Shown: piece after piece, positions 22,666 to 30,813 of the stretch
Numbering within the stretch: the first letter of the stretch is position 1
How the letters are laid out: every line of letters begins with the position of its first letter
From: an uncultured Bacilli bacterium
Lineage (GTDB): Bacteria > Bacillota_I > Bacilli_A > RF39 > UBA660
Assembly: GCA_934085875.1 (NCBI GenBank)
Contig: CAKOHQ010000009.1
Coordinates: forward strand, 1 to 35,047
DNA: 35,047 nt
Direction: 5' to 3'
The notes under the pieces: generated by a model
The model's input: only the letters and a program-made list of their open reading frames with translations
Databases searched by the model: none
What the model was told of the DNA's origin: nothing
Program-made: the position numbers and the translations under genes

Positions 22666-22677
22666 ATATGATATAAT
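22649..22677 (+). promoter_or_regulatory. Extended -10 promoter of the main T4SS operon
   Basis: TATAAT (22672-22677) with TG one base ahead, and TTTACT (22649-22654) 17 bases upstream, located in the loop of the preceding terminator. It probably drives 22716 through at least 33009. Confidence 0.5.
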
Positions 22678-22715
22678 TTTATGTGTTAAATAGTAATATG
22701 AGATGGGGAAAAAGA

Positions 22716-23072
22716 ATGAAAAAAGAAAAGGTTACAAAAGTATTAATGTGTTTGTTTTTAGTCATGTTTGGGTTTAAAACTATTGTATTAGCTGATGGGA
22801 GTAATATTAATTGTGATGATTGGGGAAATGTTAAAACTGATTTACAAAATGTATTTAATTTTGCTAAAATAATTGTTCCTTTATTGATTATTGGATTATC
22901 TTCTTATGATTTTATTAAAGCAGTTACTGCTAAAGAAGATAAGGGTGTTAAAAAAGCTTTTCAAACATTTTTAAAAAGAATGGTATATGCTGTTATATTC
23001 TTTTTCTTACCAACTTTGATAAATTTTATTTTAGATCTTTTAACAGATGGGTCTAAAAGTTGTATAGAGTAG
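22716..23072 (+). CDS. VirB2/TrbC-like pilin candidate with signal peptide
   Basis: 118 aa from the ATG at 22716, chosen because it starts the signal peptide (MKKEKVTKVLMCLFLVMF, cleavage near VLA-DG) and follows ATGGGGA; upstream in-frame starts would add a charged leader. After cleavage come two helices (about residues 48-66 and 88-109) with the phrase VPLLIIGLSSYDFIKAV and a basic loop, paralogous to 19072 and 22270. A Cys precedes the first helix and another lies at the end (SKSCIE). This layout (signal peptide plus two helices) is that of VirB2. It heads the tightly packed T4SS run, 8 bases before the VirB6-like gene. Confidence 0.75.
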   Translation: MKKEKVTKVLMCLFLVMFGFKTIVLADGSNINCDDWGNVKTDLQNVFNFAKIIVPLLIIGLSSYDFIKAVTAKEDKGVKKAFQTFLKRMVYAVIFFFLPTLINFILDLLTDGSKSCIE

Positions 23073-23080
23073 GTGTTTAT

Positions 23081-25162
23081 ATGAATCTTGTTATGATTGG
23101 TGGTTTTATAGCTAATGGTTGGATGACAATATGTACATCATTAAGTTATTTGGTATACAATTTAGTTGAGTTATTATATAGAGTATTCGCTTCTATATCT
23201 AACGTAAATTTATTTAGTAAAAGTGTTTTTGATAAATTTACTGCAAGAATGTATTCTGTTGTTGCTATATTGATGTTATTTATATTAGCTTATAATTTAA
23301 TTTTAATGATTATAAATCCAGATGATAAAAAAGGAACAGGTCAAACTACTAAATTTGTTAAAGAAGTTGTTATTTCATTAATATTGATTATTTTGTTGCC
23401 TTTAGTTTTTAATTATATGGCTATATTTCAGAAACATATTTTAGACTCACAAATTATTACTAAAATAGTTTTAGGTGGTAGTACTGGTGATGCAAATTCT
23501 GATTGTGATTTTAGTAAATATACATCTTTAGATAAATTAGATTCTGAAAATATTTCTACTGCGACTTTAAAGAGAAAATGTGAAAAATATAATGGCTTGA
23601 CTCCATCGGTGCAAGGTGCATATATTATGAATGCTACGATGGTTGGTTCGTTCTTGTATCCAATTAATTATAATTTTAATAAATGTGAAGATTTTATTAT
23701 AAAATGTGATGGAACTGATTTAAAAAATTGTGATAAAGATTCTAAAATATCTGATAAAAAAGATAGAGAATTGTGTGGTAAATATTTTTATAATTATAAA
23801 ATGACTCAATACGATGGTGGAATATGGCATTTATTAAACAATTCTTATTTTAAAAATATGGTTAAAGATGAGGATCAAAAAATATTAAATTTTAATTATT
23901 TTCTTGCTTTAGTAGGTGGTATTTTAGCATTAATTATGTTTGCTAGTTATACAATAATGATTGGTATTAGGGTTGCAAAATTAGGTTTCTTAGAGTTAAT
24001 TTCACCTATACCTGTTATGATGAGAATGATACCAAAACAAAAAGAGGCTTTTTTTGATAAATGGTTGAAGGAATTAAAAAATACTTATTTAGATGTTTTT
24101 ATAAGATTAATTATTATTAATTTTGCTTTATTTTCTATTTCATTAGTACCTGATGTTATTGAACAATTAAGTGCAAGTGGAGACGATAGTCTTGCAGTTG
24201 TTTTACTTGCTAAATTTGTAGTTATTTTAGGTATATTACAATTTGCTAAGGAAACACCTGATCTTATTAAAGAATTCTTTGGTGGTTCTGGAAGATTTAG
24301 TATTAAGAAAGGATTTAGTAAGTGGCAAGATTCTGCTCATCAAATGGGAGGATCTGTTGGGGCAGTTGGTGCTTTAGGATATATGACTGCTAGATCAGTT
24401 AAAAATGTTGCAAGTGCAAAAAAAGGTAATAAGTTAAAGGCGTTTGGAAAGGAAGCTTTAAATGTTACTAAAACAGCTGGAGTATTAAAAGCTGGCTATA
24501 AAGCTGGTTCTACTTCTGGAGTTTCTGATTTTATTAGCAATGTTGGCGATGCTGAACATTCAGTTCGTTATAAAAGAAGCACAATAGGTAGTATTGCAGA
24601 TAATATTGATTTGGCTAAGTCAAAACGTTTGGGTGATGTTTCTAAAAAATATTCAGATTTAGAAAAAATATTGGATGGTAAAACTCCGATACAATCTTTA
24701 ACAACAACTTTTGAGGAACAAAAAAAAGAAGCTGCTAAGAAAACATATGGAAGCTTAATTTTAAATGGTACAAGTTATAATATGTCTGATATTTCTCAAA
24801 AGCAGGAATATTTAAATGCTTTAGATAAACAATTTAAAACCGAAAGAAATAAATTAAGAATGATAGAACTACAAAAAGGAATTAGAGAAAATGATAAAGA
24901 AATTAAAGATAATTATGGTATATATTTAGATGCGTTGAAAGAGAATAAATCAGAAATTAATGCTATGCTTAAAGAATATGATCCTAATTCGGCAGGTTTG
25001 AATTTAGATAAGTTAGATATGAACAATATTGTAACCGAATCTCCAACTGCAGATTTGTTTAATAATGAAATAAGAACACCAGGAAGTAATGCAGGAAAAG
25101 AATCAAATTCAATTGGCAGAAGAGTTCAAGAAAGAAAGAATAAATCTAGTGGAAATAAATAG
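23081..25162 (+). CDS. VirB6/TrbL-like polytopic membrane protein
   Basis: 693 aa from the ATG at 23081; AGGTG is 6 bases ahead, and the in-frame ATG at 23060 would overlap the previous gene. About six membrane segments: an N-terminal one (residues 3-35), MYSVVAILMLFILAYNL near 65, VVISLILIILLPLVF near 105, then an exported loop with several Cys (about 140-265). Further helices lie near 275, 345 and 370. A ~300-residue cytoplasmic C-terminus, charged and partly coiled-coil, follows. Multiple helices around a central loop and a large soluble tail are typical of the Gram-positive VirB6/TrbL channel component of type IV secretion. It sits between VirB2-like and VirB3/VirB4-like genes. Confidence 0.75.
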   Translation: MNLVMIGGFIANGWMTICTSLSYLVYNLVELLYRVFASISNVNLFSKSVFDKFTARMYSVVAILMLFILAYNLILMIINPDDKKGTGQTTKFVKEVVISLILIILLPLVFNYMAIFQKHILDSQIITKIVLGGSTGDANSDCDFSKYTSLDKLDSENISTATLKRKCEKYNGLTPSVQGAYIMNATMVGSFLYPINYNFNKCEDFIIKCDGTDLKNCDKDSKISDKKDRELCGKYFYNYKMTQYDGGIWHLLNNSYFKNMVKDEDQKILNFNYFLALVGGILALIMFASYTIMIGIRVAKLGFLELISPIPVMMRMIPKQKEAFFDKWLKELKNTYLDVFIRLIIINFALFSISLVPDVIEQLSASGDDSLAVVLLAKFVVILGILQFAKETPDLIKEFFGGSGRFSIKKGFSKWQDSAHQMGGSVGAVGALGYMTARSVKNVASAKKGNKLKAFGKEALNVTKTAGVLKAGYKAGSTSGVSDFISNVGDAEHSVRYKRSTIGSIADNIDLAKSKRLGDVSKKYSDLEKILDGKTPIQSLTTTFEEQKKEAAKKTYGSLILNGTSYNMSDISQKQEYLNALDKQFKTERNKLRMIELQKGIRENDKEIKDNYGIYLDALKENKSEINAMLKEYDPNSAGLNLDKLDMNNIVTESPTADLFNNEIRTPGSNAGKESNSIGRRVQERKNKSSGNK

Positions 25163-25174
25163 GAGGGATAAAAA

Positions 25175-25492
25175 GTGAATAATAATGGTTATTTGATACC
25201 AGCAAATTCAAAGAAATCAATGTTGATTCTTGGTTTCTTTAATGTAGTTGATTTAATAATATTTGGTACTGGAGTTGCAATAACATTTTTGTTTTTAGTG
25301 CTTCCTATACCAAAAGATACATTAAAACAATTGGTGTTTATTATAACACCTGCGTTGATTGGAGCTTTTTTAGTTCTTCCTGTTCCTAATCATCATAATA
25401 TAAGAACATTTATTAAAAATGTATATATATATTTTACAAATAGAAGAACATATTTTTGGAGAGGTTGGTGCATAAATCGTGGCAAAAAATAA
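25175..25492 (+). CDS. Small two-helix T4SS protein, PrgI/TcpE/VirB3-like
   Basis: 105 aa, GTG start behind a near-perfect AGGAGGGAT. A short leader, two close hydrophobic helices (about residues 20-43 and 48-67), then LPVPNHHNIRTFIKNVYIYF and the end RRTYFWRGWCINRGKK. Small two-helix proteins directly ahead of VirB4 are VirB3-type components, called PrgI or TcpE in Gram-positive systems. The PNHHN and RGW motifs favour that group. It overlaps the next gene by 14 bases. The exact subfamily is uncertain. Confidence 0.65.
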   Translation: MNNNGYLIPANSKKSMLILGFFNVVDLIIFGTGVAITFLFLVLPIPKDTLKQLVFIITPALIGAFLVLPVPNHHNIRTFIKNVYIYFTNRRTYFWRGWCINRGKK

Positions 25493-26036
25493 TACTAGTA
25501 AATATACTGAAGATTGGGTTCCTATTAAACTTATTAAAGATGGAATGATTAGACTTGAGAATGATTATTACGTGACTGGTATAAGAGTAGAACCTAAAAA
25601 TATTTTTATACTTGATTACCAAGAACAAAATAATATAATATTTAATTTAAGAAATTTTTATAATGTTATTGATTATGAATTTTGGTTAGTTGTATGTGAT
25701 AGACCTGTTGATATAAATATGTATTTAGCTCAATTACAATTAATGTATAATAATGCACAAAATCAACAGATTAGAAAACTTATACAACAAGATATTGATA
25801 AGGGTGAAAGTTTTAGAGGAAGTTCAGTTAATGCTGTTGATACTGAATATTATATATTATTTAGAGATAGAAAACTTGAGGTTTTACAAAAGAGAATTCA
25901 TACATTAATTAGTAATTTAGCTACTAGTGGTTTAAATTCTAGACAAGTAACGGATGATGATTTAAGAGTTATAATTGATAGTTTCTTTAATGGAAATGTA
26001 AAAAGTGAGTTTGGGACGGTGATGAGTAGTGTCTAA
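25479..26036 (+). CDS. VirB4 N-terminal domain as a separate protein
   Basis: 185 aa, GTG start overlapping the preceding gene. It opens WVPIKLIKDGMIRLENDYYVTGIRVEPKN (written here as WVPIKLIKDGMIRL and onward), then FYNVIDYEFWLVVCDRPVDI, a coiled region and YYILFRDRKLEVLQKRIH. These correspond by position to the first ~200 residues of VirB4/TraC ATPases, the domain that contacts the membrane complex. It ends just where the following gene begins the rest of VirB4, with an 8-base overlap. The new start has its own GGTGAT site, so the split looks designed, not a recent frameshift. Confidence 0.75.
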   Translation: MAKNNTSKYTEDWVPIKLIKDGMIRLENDYYVTGIRVEPKNIFILDYQEQNNIIFNLRNFYNVIDYEFWLVVCDRPVDINMYLAQLQLMYNNAQNQQIRKLIQQDIDKGESFRGSSVNAVDTEYYILFRDRKLEVLQKRIHTLISNLATSGLNSRQVTDDDLRVIIDSFFNGNVKSEFGTVMSSV

Positions 26037-27831
26037 TACATTTAAAAGTGAGATTGCTCCTAAGGGTATTGATTTTAAATTAAATGATTTTGTTATTAGT
26101 GATAAATTTTGTACTATATTAACTATTATTAATTACCCTAAGATAATTGGTCCTGGTTTTTTAAGCAATGTTACTAATTTGCCAGGAGTTAAAGTTGTTG
26201 TTAAACATATTCCAATAGAATTTAGTACTATGAGTAAAATGATAAATAAAGAAATTGCTGATTTAAAAGATAGGTATCAAAGAGAAAATGATAGAACAAT
26301 GCAAGAATCTATTAGACAAGATTATGAGTCATTGGAAAGTTTTGTTTCAATGCTTGCTGCTACACAATCTAAGATATTTGATTTTCAAATGCATGTTATG
26401 ATTAGTGCTGATTCTAAAGAAGAATTAGAAATGAAAAAAATGCAAACAAGAAATTATCTTGATGCTTTAGGTATGAGAGGTATTCCAATGATGTTTGAAC
26501 AAGAAAAAGTTTTAAAATCTATGATACCTATATTTCCTAAACAAGATATAGAGGAAAGAGTTGGTATTCCAATTCCTAGTCCAACAATTGCTGCTATGTA
26601 TCCGTTTGTGTTTGATAGTATAAAAGATCCAGGAGGAGAATTTACTGCTCCAACACTTTTGGGAGTTGATTTTTCTGGAGGAGTTGTTTTATTTAATCAA
26701 TTTTTATATCAAACTAAAAAAGAATTTAATAGAAATAATGCTAATTTAATTATTTTAGGTACTAGTGGTAGTGGTAAGAGTACAGCAGCTAAATTAATGC
26801 TTAGGACACATATTAGAAATGGTTGTCAATTAATATGTATTGATCCAGAAGGTGAATTAGAAGAAATGACTAAAACTTTTGGAGGAGATTTTATTGATTT
26901 AGGTAAAGGTGGAAAATTTGGTATGATTAATCCACTAGAGGTTGTTGCAGATGCTGATGAAGAAGAATTAAAAGAAGGATTAGGATATACTGTATTAACT
27001 CGTACTTTACAATCTTTAAAAGCTTTTTTGAAATATTATAGTCCTAATGTTGAAGAAGATGTTTTGGCTATGTTTAGTGAGGTAGTTCAAGATACATATA
27101 AAAGATTTAATATAGATTTTAATACTGATTTTAGTAATTTTACTTCTAATGATTATCCAACTTTTGATGATGTTTATAGTACTATAAAGGGTAGACTTTT
27201 ATCTATGCCTGAGGCTACTCGTGAAAAAGATGTTATGGAAAGATTGGAATTGAAAATACGTCCATTTGTTAAAGAATTACGTTATTATTTTAATGGTCAT
27301 ACAACTATTAGTAAAGATAGTGATTTTATGGTATTTAATATAAAAGAACTTATGAATAGTGATGAAAGTATTAGAAATGCATTATTCTTTAACATTCTTA
27401 AATACGCTTGGGGTTTATGTTTGGATCCTAGTGTAAATACTGTCTTGATGGTAGATGAGGCTCATGTACTTTTAAGTGGTAGAAATGAACTTGGTGCTGA
27501 GTTCTTAGCACAAATGCAAAGACGTAGTAGAAAATATAATACAGGTACTATTATTATTACTCAACAACCTACTGATTTTGCTGCTGAAAATGTTTTAGTT
27601 CATGGTAAAGCTATATTTGATAATGCATCTTATTATTTAGTTATGGGACTTAGAAAACAAGCCGTAGAAGATTTAAGCAAACTTATTGATTTGAATGATA
27701 ATGAAAAGGAAAGTATTAAAGGTTATAGTCAAGGTGAAGCATTGTTTGTATGTGGATCTAGAAGAATGAGAATAAATGTTATACTTACTCAAGATGAATT
27801 AGATTCATTTGGTGTAGGTGGCGGATTATAA
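26029..27831 (+). CDS. virB4: VirB4 family T4SS ATPase (middle and motor domains)
   Basis: 600 aa, GTG start at 26029 with GGTGATGAGTA just ahead. VirB4 hydrolyses ATP to assemble the pilus and drive transport at the inner face of the membrane. The first ~220 residues are the rest of the VirB4 N-terminal region (TMSKMINKEIADLKDRY, MQTRNYLDALGMRG). The motor domain has Walker A ILGTSGSGKST near residue 244, CIDPEGELEEM, and Walker B VLMVDEAHVLLSG near residue 472. TGTIIITQQPTDFA and arginine-rich MQRRSRKYN motifs follow. All key residues are intact. It ends 17 bases before the M23-domain gene. Confidence 0.93.
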   Translation: MSNTFKSEIAPKGIDFKLNDFVISDKFCTILTIINYPKIIGPGFLSNVTNLPGVKVVVKHIPIEFSTMSKMINKEIADLKDRYQRENDRTMQESIRQDYESLESFVSMLAATQSKIFDFQMHVMISADSKEELEMKKMQTRNYLDALGMRGIPMMFEQEKVLKSMIPIFPKQDIEERVGIPIPSPTIAAMYPFVFDSIKDPGGEFTAPTLLGVDFSGGVVLFNQFLYQTKKEFNRNNANLIILGTSGSGKSTAAKLMLRTHIRNGCQLICIDPEGELEEMTKTFGGDFIDLGKGGKFGMINPLEVVADADEEELKEGLGYTVLTRTLQSLKAFLKYYSPNVEEDVLAMFSEVVQDTYKRFNIDFNTDFSNFTSNDYPTFDDVYSTIKGRLLSMPEATREKDVMERLELKIRPFVKELRYYFNGHTTISKDSDFMVFNIKELMNSDESIRNALFFNILKYAWGLCLDPSVNTVLMVDEAHVLLSGRNELGAEFLAQMQRRSRKYNTGTIIITQQPTDFAAENVLVHGKAIFDNASYYLVMGLRKQAVEDLSKLIDLNDNEKESIKGYSQGEALFVCGSRRMRINVILTQDELDSFGVGGGL

Positions 27832-27847
27832 TAGGTGGTGAATAGTT

Positions 27848-29797
27848 ATGAAAAGAAATGATATATTACATATTGGACTTTCATTAGTCATTCTTTTCAT
27901 AACTTTTTTTATAGTTGATGTAAATGCTGCTAATTTTAGTTATAGTGAATATAACGAAGAAAAATGGCAAGAAATATTAAAAGAAAATAAAAATTTTTGG
28001 ACTGATCAATGTGAAGAAACTGATAATAGTTGTATTGATAAAGTTTTGAAATCTAAAGAAAAGTATTATAAGAGATTATATGAATTACTTGCTAAAGCTG
28101 AAAGTATAGGTCATATTAATGATAATTATATTATTGTTACTACTTTTTATGGTTTAAATGCTGATACATTTAATGATCCTGATATTGATAGAGATTATAA
28201 TCCTTATAACATAGATGAAGATAGTGATACAAAGGATAAATATATAGGTGATGTTGATAACGATAATGCAGATGAGGCTAAAGAGTATTTTAAAAAGGAA
28301 AAAGATACTTTAAAAGAATTGGTAAATGCTTTTATTGGATATAAGGCTACATGTTATGGAGAAACTGAAGATGAAGTAACTTCTACTGGTGATGAAAAAT
28401 CTTGTCCTAATGATCTATCTGTTATTGGTAATAAATGCTATAAAAAACTGTCTAATTATAAGGGAACGTTTTGGGATGCAGTAGGTTTTTTACCTACTGA
28501 AAATAAAAAAAATTGTAAAGAAAAGGCAAAAGATTATAAGGGTTATAAATTAGATACTAGTAAAAAAAGAGAAGTTAATGTTGATTATTATTGGGAATAT
28601 TTAAAAACTAGCAATTATTTTGATAGAAAGCTTCATTTAAAAAGCTATTTTCAACATATATTGGATGATTCTGGTTATAAAACTATGGAAGAACTTGAAA
28701 AGAATGATGAAGTATATGAAAAATTTTCTGATGATATTGTTGATGCTAGAGAAAATATTATAAATAATATTAAAAGTATAATTGAAACTTATGGTGATAA
28801 ATTTAATACTTTAGCTGCTTCTAGTAATCTTGTTTCTTCTACTGCTTATTGGTGGCCAATTGGAGGAAGTGAAGTAACTGATGGATTTGCTATTGGAGAT
28901 CCAGTTAGTTTGAATATTAGTAGTAATTTTGGTAAAAGAGTTGATCCTGTTACTCATAAGGAAGGCGCTATGCATAGAGGTGTTGATATTTCAGGTGAAA
29001 TTGGTGTTACACCAGTAATTGCGGCACAAGATGGTTTAGTTACTTTAAGTGCAAAAGGGGATACTGGGACTTGTGTTCAAGGTGATAAAAGTTGTGGCGG
29101 TGGATATGGTAATTATATTACAATTCAACATAATGATGGTAATTATACTCTATACGCACACATGGATACAAATTCTGTTTTAGTTAAAGAAGGAGATAAT
29201 GTAAAGCAAGGTCAAGTTATTGGCTATGTTGGAAGTACTGGTAAATCCACAGGTGGTCACTTGCATTTTGAAGTCAGAGTTGGTTCACAAGCAAAAGAAA
29301 ATGCTGTTGATCCCTTAACTTATATTAAATCTTCTAATCCTAGGGTTAAAGCTAGTGAAATATCGTTAGTTAATGGTGAAACAAATAAAGAAACTGTTTG
29401 TAAAACGTTAACTGCTAGTAATATCAGTAATAATGGTGTAGCAGCTTTAATGACAAATATTAATTCCGAAAGTAGTTTTAATAATAATACAGTTGGCGAT
29501 CATGGTACTAGTTATGGATTATGTCAGTGGCATAATGGACGTTGGGATAATTTAAAAAATAAATATCCTGATTCATGGAAAAATATAGATTCTCAATTAC
29601 AATTTTTATTGGATGAATTAAATAGTGGATATGCAACTTTATATAATTCTTTGATAATGGGAAATGATTCTGCATATCAACTGACACATGATTTTTGTTA
29701 TTATTTTGAAAGACCTTCAAATAAAGTAACAAAATGTAAACAAAGAGCTGAAGGGTCTAATGATTTTTTAACTTATGTAAATAACGGTTGTAAATAG
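27848..29797 (+). CDS. Bifunctional wall hydrolase: M23 peptidase plus lysozyme-like domain
   Basis: 649 aa; AGGTGGTGA ribosome binding site. An N-terminal signal/anchor helix (about residues 5-26, ending VDVNAANF) is followed by a ~330-residue helical region of unknown type with paired Cys. Then comes an M23 metallopeptidase (about 360-495): SNFGKRVDPVTH, the HRGVD zinc motif, YAHMD and GGHLHFEVR are all present. The last ~130 residues (about 517-649) match phage-type lysozyme domains (NINSESSFNNN with the likely catalytic Glu, GTSYGLCQWHNGRWD). M23 enzymes cut peptide cross-links and the lysozyme domain would cut glycan. Gram-positive T4SS use such VirB1/TcpG-like proteins to open the wall. 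Position after VirB4 supports that. Confidence 0.9.
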   Translation: MKRNDILHIGLSLVILFITFFIVDVNAANFSYSEYNEEKWQEILKENKNFWTDQCEETDNSCIDKVLKSKEKYYKRLYELLAKAESIGHINDNYIIVTTFYGLNADTFNDPDIDRDYNPYNIDEDSDTKDKYIGDVDNDNADEAKEYFKKEKDTLKELVNAFIGYKATCYGETEDEVTSTGDEKSCPNDLSVIGNKCYKKLSNYKGTFWDAVGFLPTENKKNCKEKAKDYKGYKLDTSKKREVNVDYYWEYLKTSNYFDRKLHLKSYFQHILDDSGYKTMEELEKNDEVYEKFSDDIVDARENIINNIKSIIETYGDKFNTLAASSNLVSSTAYWWPIGGSEVTDGFAIGDPVSLNISSNFGKRVDPVTHKEGAMHRGVDISGEIGVTPVIAAQDGLVTLSAKGDTGTCVQGDKSCGGGYGNYITIQHNDGNYTLYAHMDTNSVLVKEGDNVKQGQVIGYVGSTGKSTGGHLHFEVRVGSQAKENAVDPLTYIKSSNPRVKASEISLVNGETNKETVCKTLTASNISNNGVAALMTNINSESSFNNNTVGDHGTSYGLCQWHNGRWDNLKNKYPDSWKNIDSQLQFLLDELNSGYATLYNSLIMGNDSAYQLTHDFCYYFERPSNKVTKCKQRAEGSNDFLTYVNNGCK

Positions 29798-29807
29798 GGT
29801 GATAAAT

Positions 29808-30317
29808 GTGAAAAAACATAAAGATTTAATAGTAATAATTATAATATTATCTTTAATATTTATATCAATAATAGTTTTAAGTAATATAGATAAAGAGAGT
29901 AATAAAAATAATAATGATGTTTTAAAAGAAGAATATATTTTGGAAAATGATTATAGTAACTTCTTTTCAGTTAATTCTTGTATTAATAAATATTATGGAT
30001 ATTTAAATTCTAGAGATACAAATAGTTTACTTAAAATATTAAATAGTTCTTATATAGAAAATAATAATATTAATTCTAGTAATATATATACTGTTTTAGG
30101 AGAATATGAAAATATTGTTACATTTACTTCTAAAGGTATGTATAAAACAAAAAATACTAATAAATATTATGTTTATGGATATTTAACAGAAGATTTAATA
30201 GATGAAATTGGAAATAAGATGGATGCATATTTTGAAGTAGATATTGATTTTAATAATAATATTTTTAGTTTGATGCCAATAACTCAAAGTATGTATAATG
30301 AGGTGAAAAATGGATGA
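29808..30317 (+). CDS. VirB8/TcpC-like protein (helix plus NTF2-like domain), first copy
   Basis: 169 aa from the GTG at 29808; AGGGTGAT directly ahead decides this over an in-frame GTG at 29799 that lies in the ribosome binding site. One N-terminal transmembrane helix (about residues 6-27), an acidic linker, then an exported domain beginning SVNSCINKYYGYLNSRD and rich in beta-strands, like the NTF2-like fold of VirB8/TcpC. These proteins join the inner ring to the outer channel. It ends in TGA, overlapping the next gene by 8 bases; the next protein has the same layout. Fold assignment is by eye. Confidence 0.6.
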   Translation: MKKHKDLIVIIIILSLIFISIIVLSNIDKESNKNNNDVLKEEYILENDYSNFFSVNSCINKYYGYLNSRDTNSLLKILNSSYIENNNINSSNIYTVLGEYENIVTFTSKGMYKTKNTNKYYVYGYLTEDLIDEIGNKMDAYFEVDIDFNNNIFSLMPITQSMYNEVKNG

Positions 30318-30798
30318 ATTAAAAAAGAATTATAAATTAATTATTGTATGTTTAATTATAATTATTTCTATTCCTGTTATATATTTAGTATTTAATTATA
30401 ATGATTCTTTAGAAAAAGCTTCTGTTAGTGATGATAAAAAAACATATGATGCTCAAGAGTATTTACCAATATTGGTAAAGGAAGAAGATGTTGTAAAAAT
30501 ATATATGAATGAATATAAAAATAATATGATATTTGATTCTAATGAAGCTTATAATTCATTAAATAAAGAATATAGAGATAAAAAATTTGGTAGTTATGAA
30601 AAGTATAAAGAATATTTAGATGAATTTATAAGTGATTCAACTTATAGTTTAGAAGTTGATAGTTATAGTGTTAATAATATAAATGGATTTAAAGTTTTTA
30701 ATATATATGATAAAGATGGTAATCAATATATATTTAAAGAGATTTCTATTATGAATTATGAAGTTTATTTAGATCCTTATAGTGTAGAAATTAAATAG
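30310..30798 (+). CDS. VirB8/TcpC-like protein, second copy
   Basis: 162 aa; GAGGTGAAAA precedes the ATG inside the end of the previous gene. An N-terminal helix (about residues 8-28) and an exported domain starting EEDVVKIYMNEYKNNMIFD, with YNSLNKEYRDKKFGSYEKY (the helical part of an NTF2-like fold), then strands ending NYEVYLDPYSVEIK. Same size and topology as the preceding gene, but little identity. Gram-positive T4SS often have a TcpC-like protein with two NTF2-like domains. Here two single-domain proteins could take that place. Confidence 0.6.
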   Translation: MDELKKNYKLIIVCLIIIISIPVIYLVFNYNDSLEKASVSDDKKTYDAQEYLPILVKEEDVVKIYMNEYKNNMIFDSNEAYNSLNKEYRDKKFGSYEKYKEYLDEFISDSTYSLEVDSYSVNNINGFKVFNIYDKDGNQYIFKEISIMNYEVYLDPYSVEIK

Positions 30799-30813
30799 TT
30801 TGGTGGTGAGATT

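Noticed and set aside
26029..26036. Frameshift in virB4
   Set aside because: The second frame has its own GGTGAT site and GTG start, and the break falls between domains, so a natural split is more likely than an error; kept as a finding to check.
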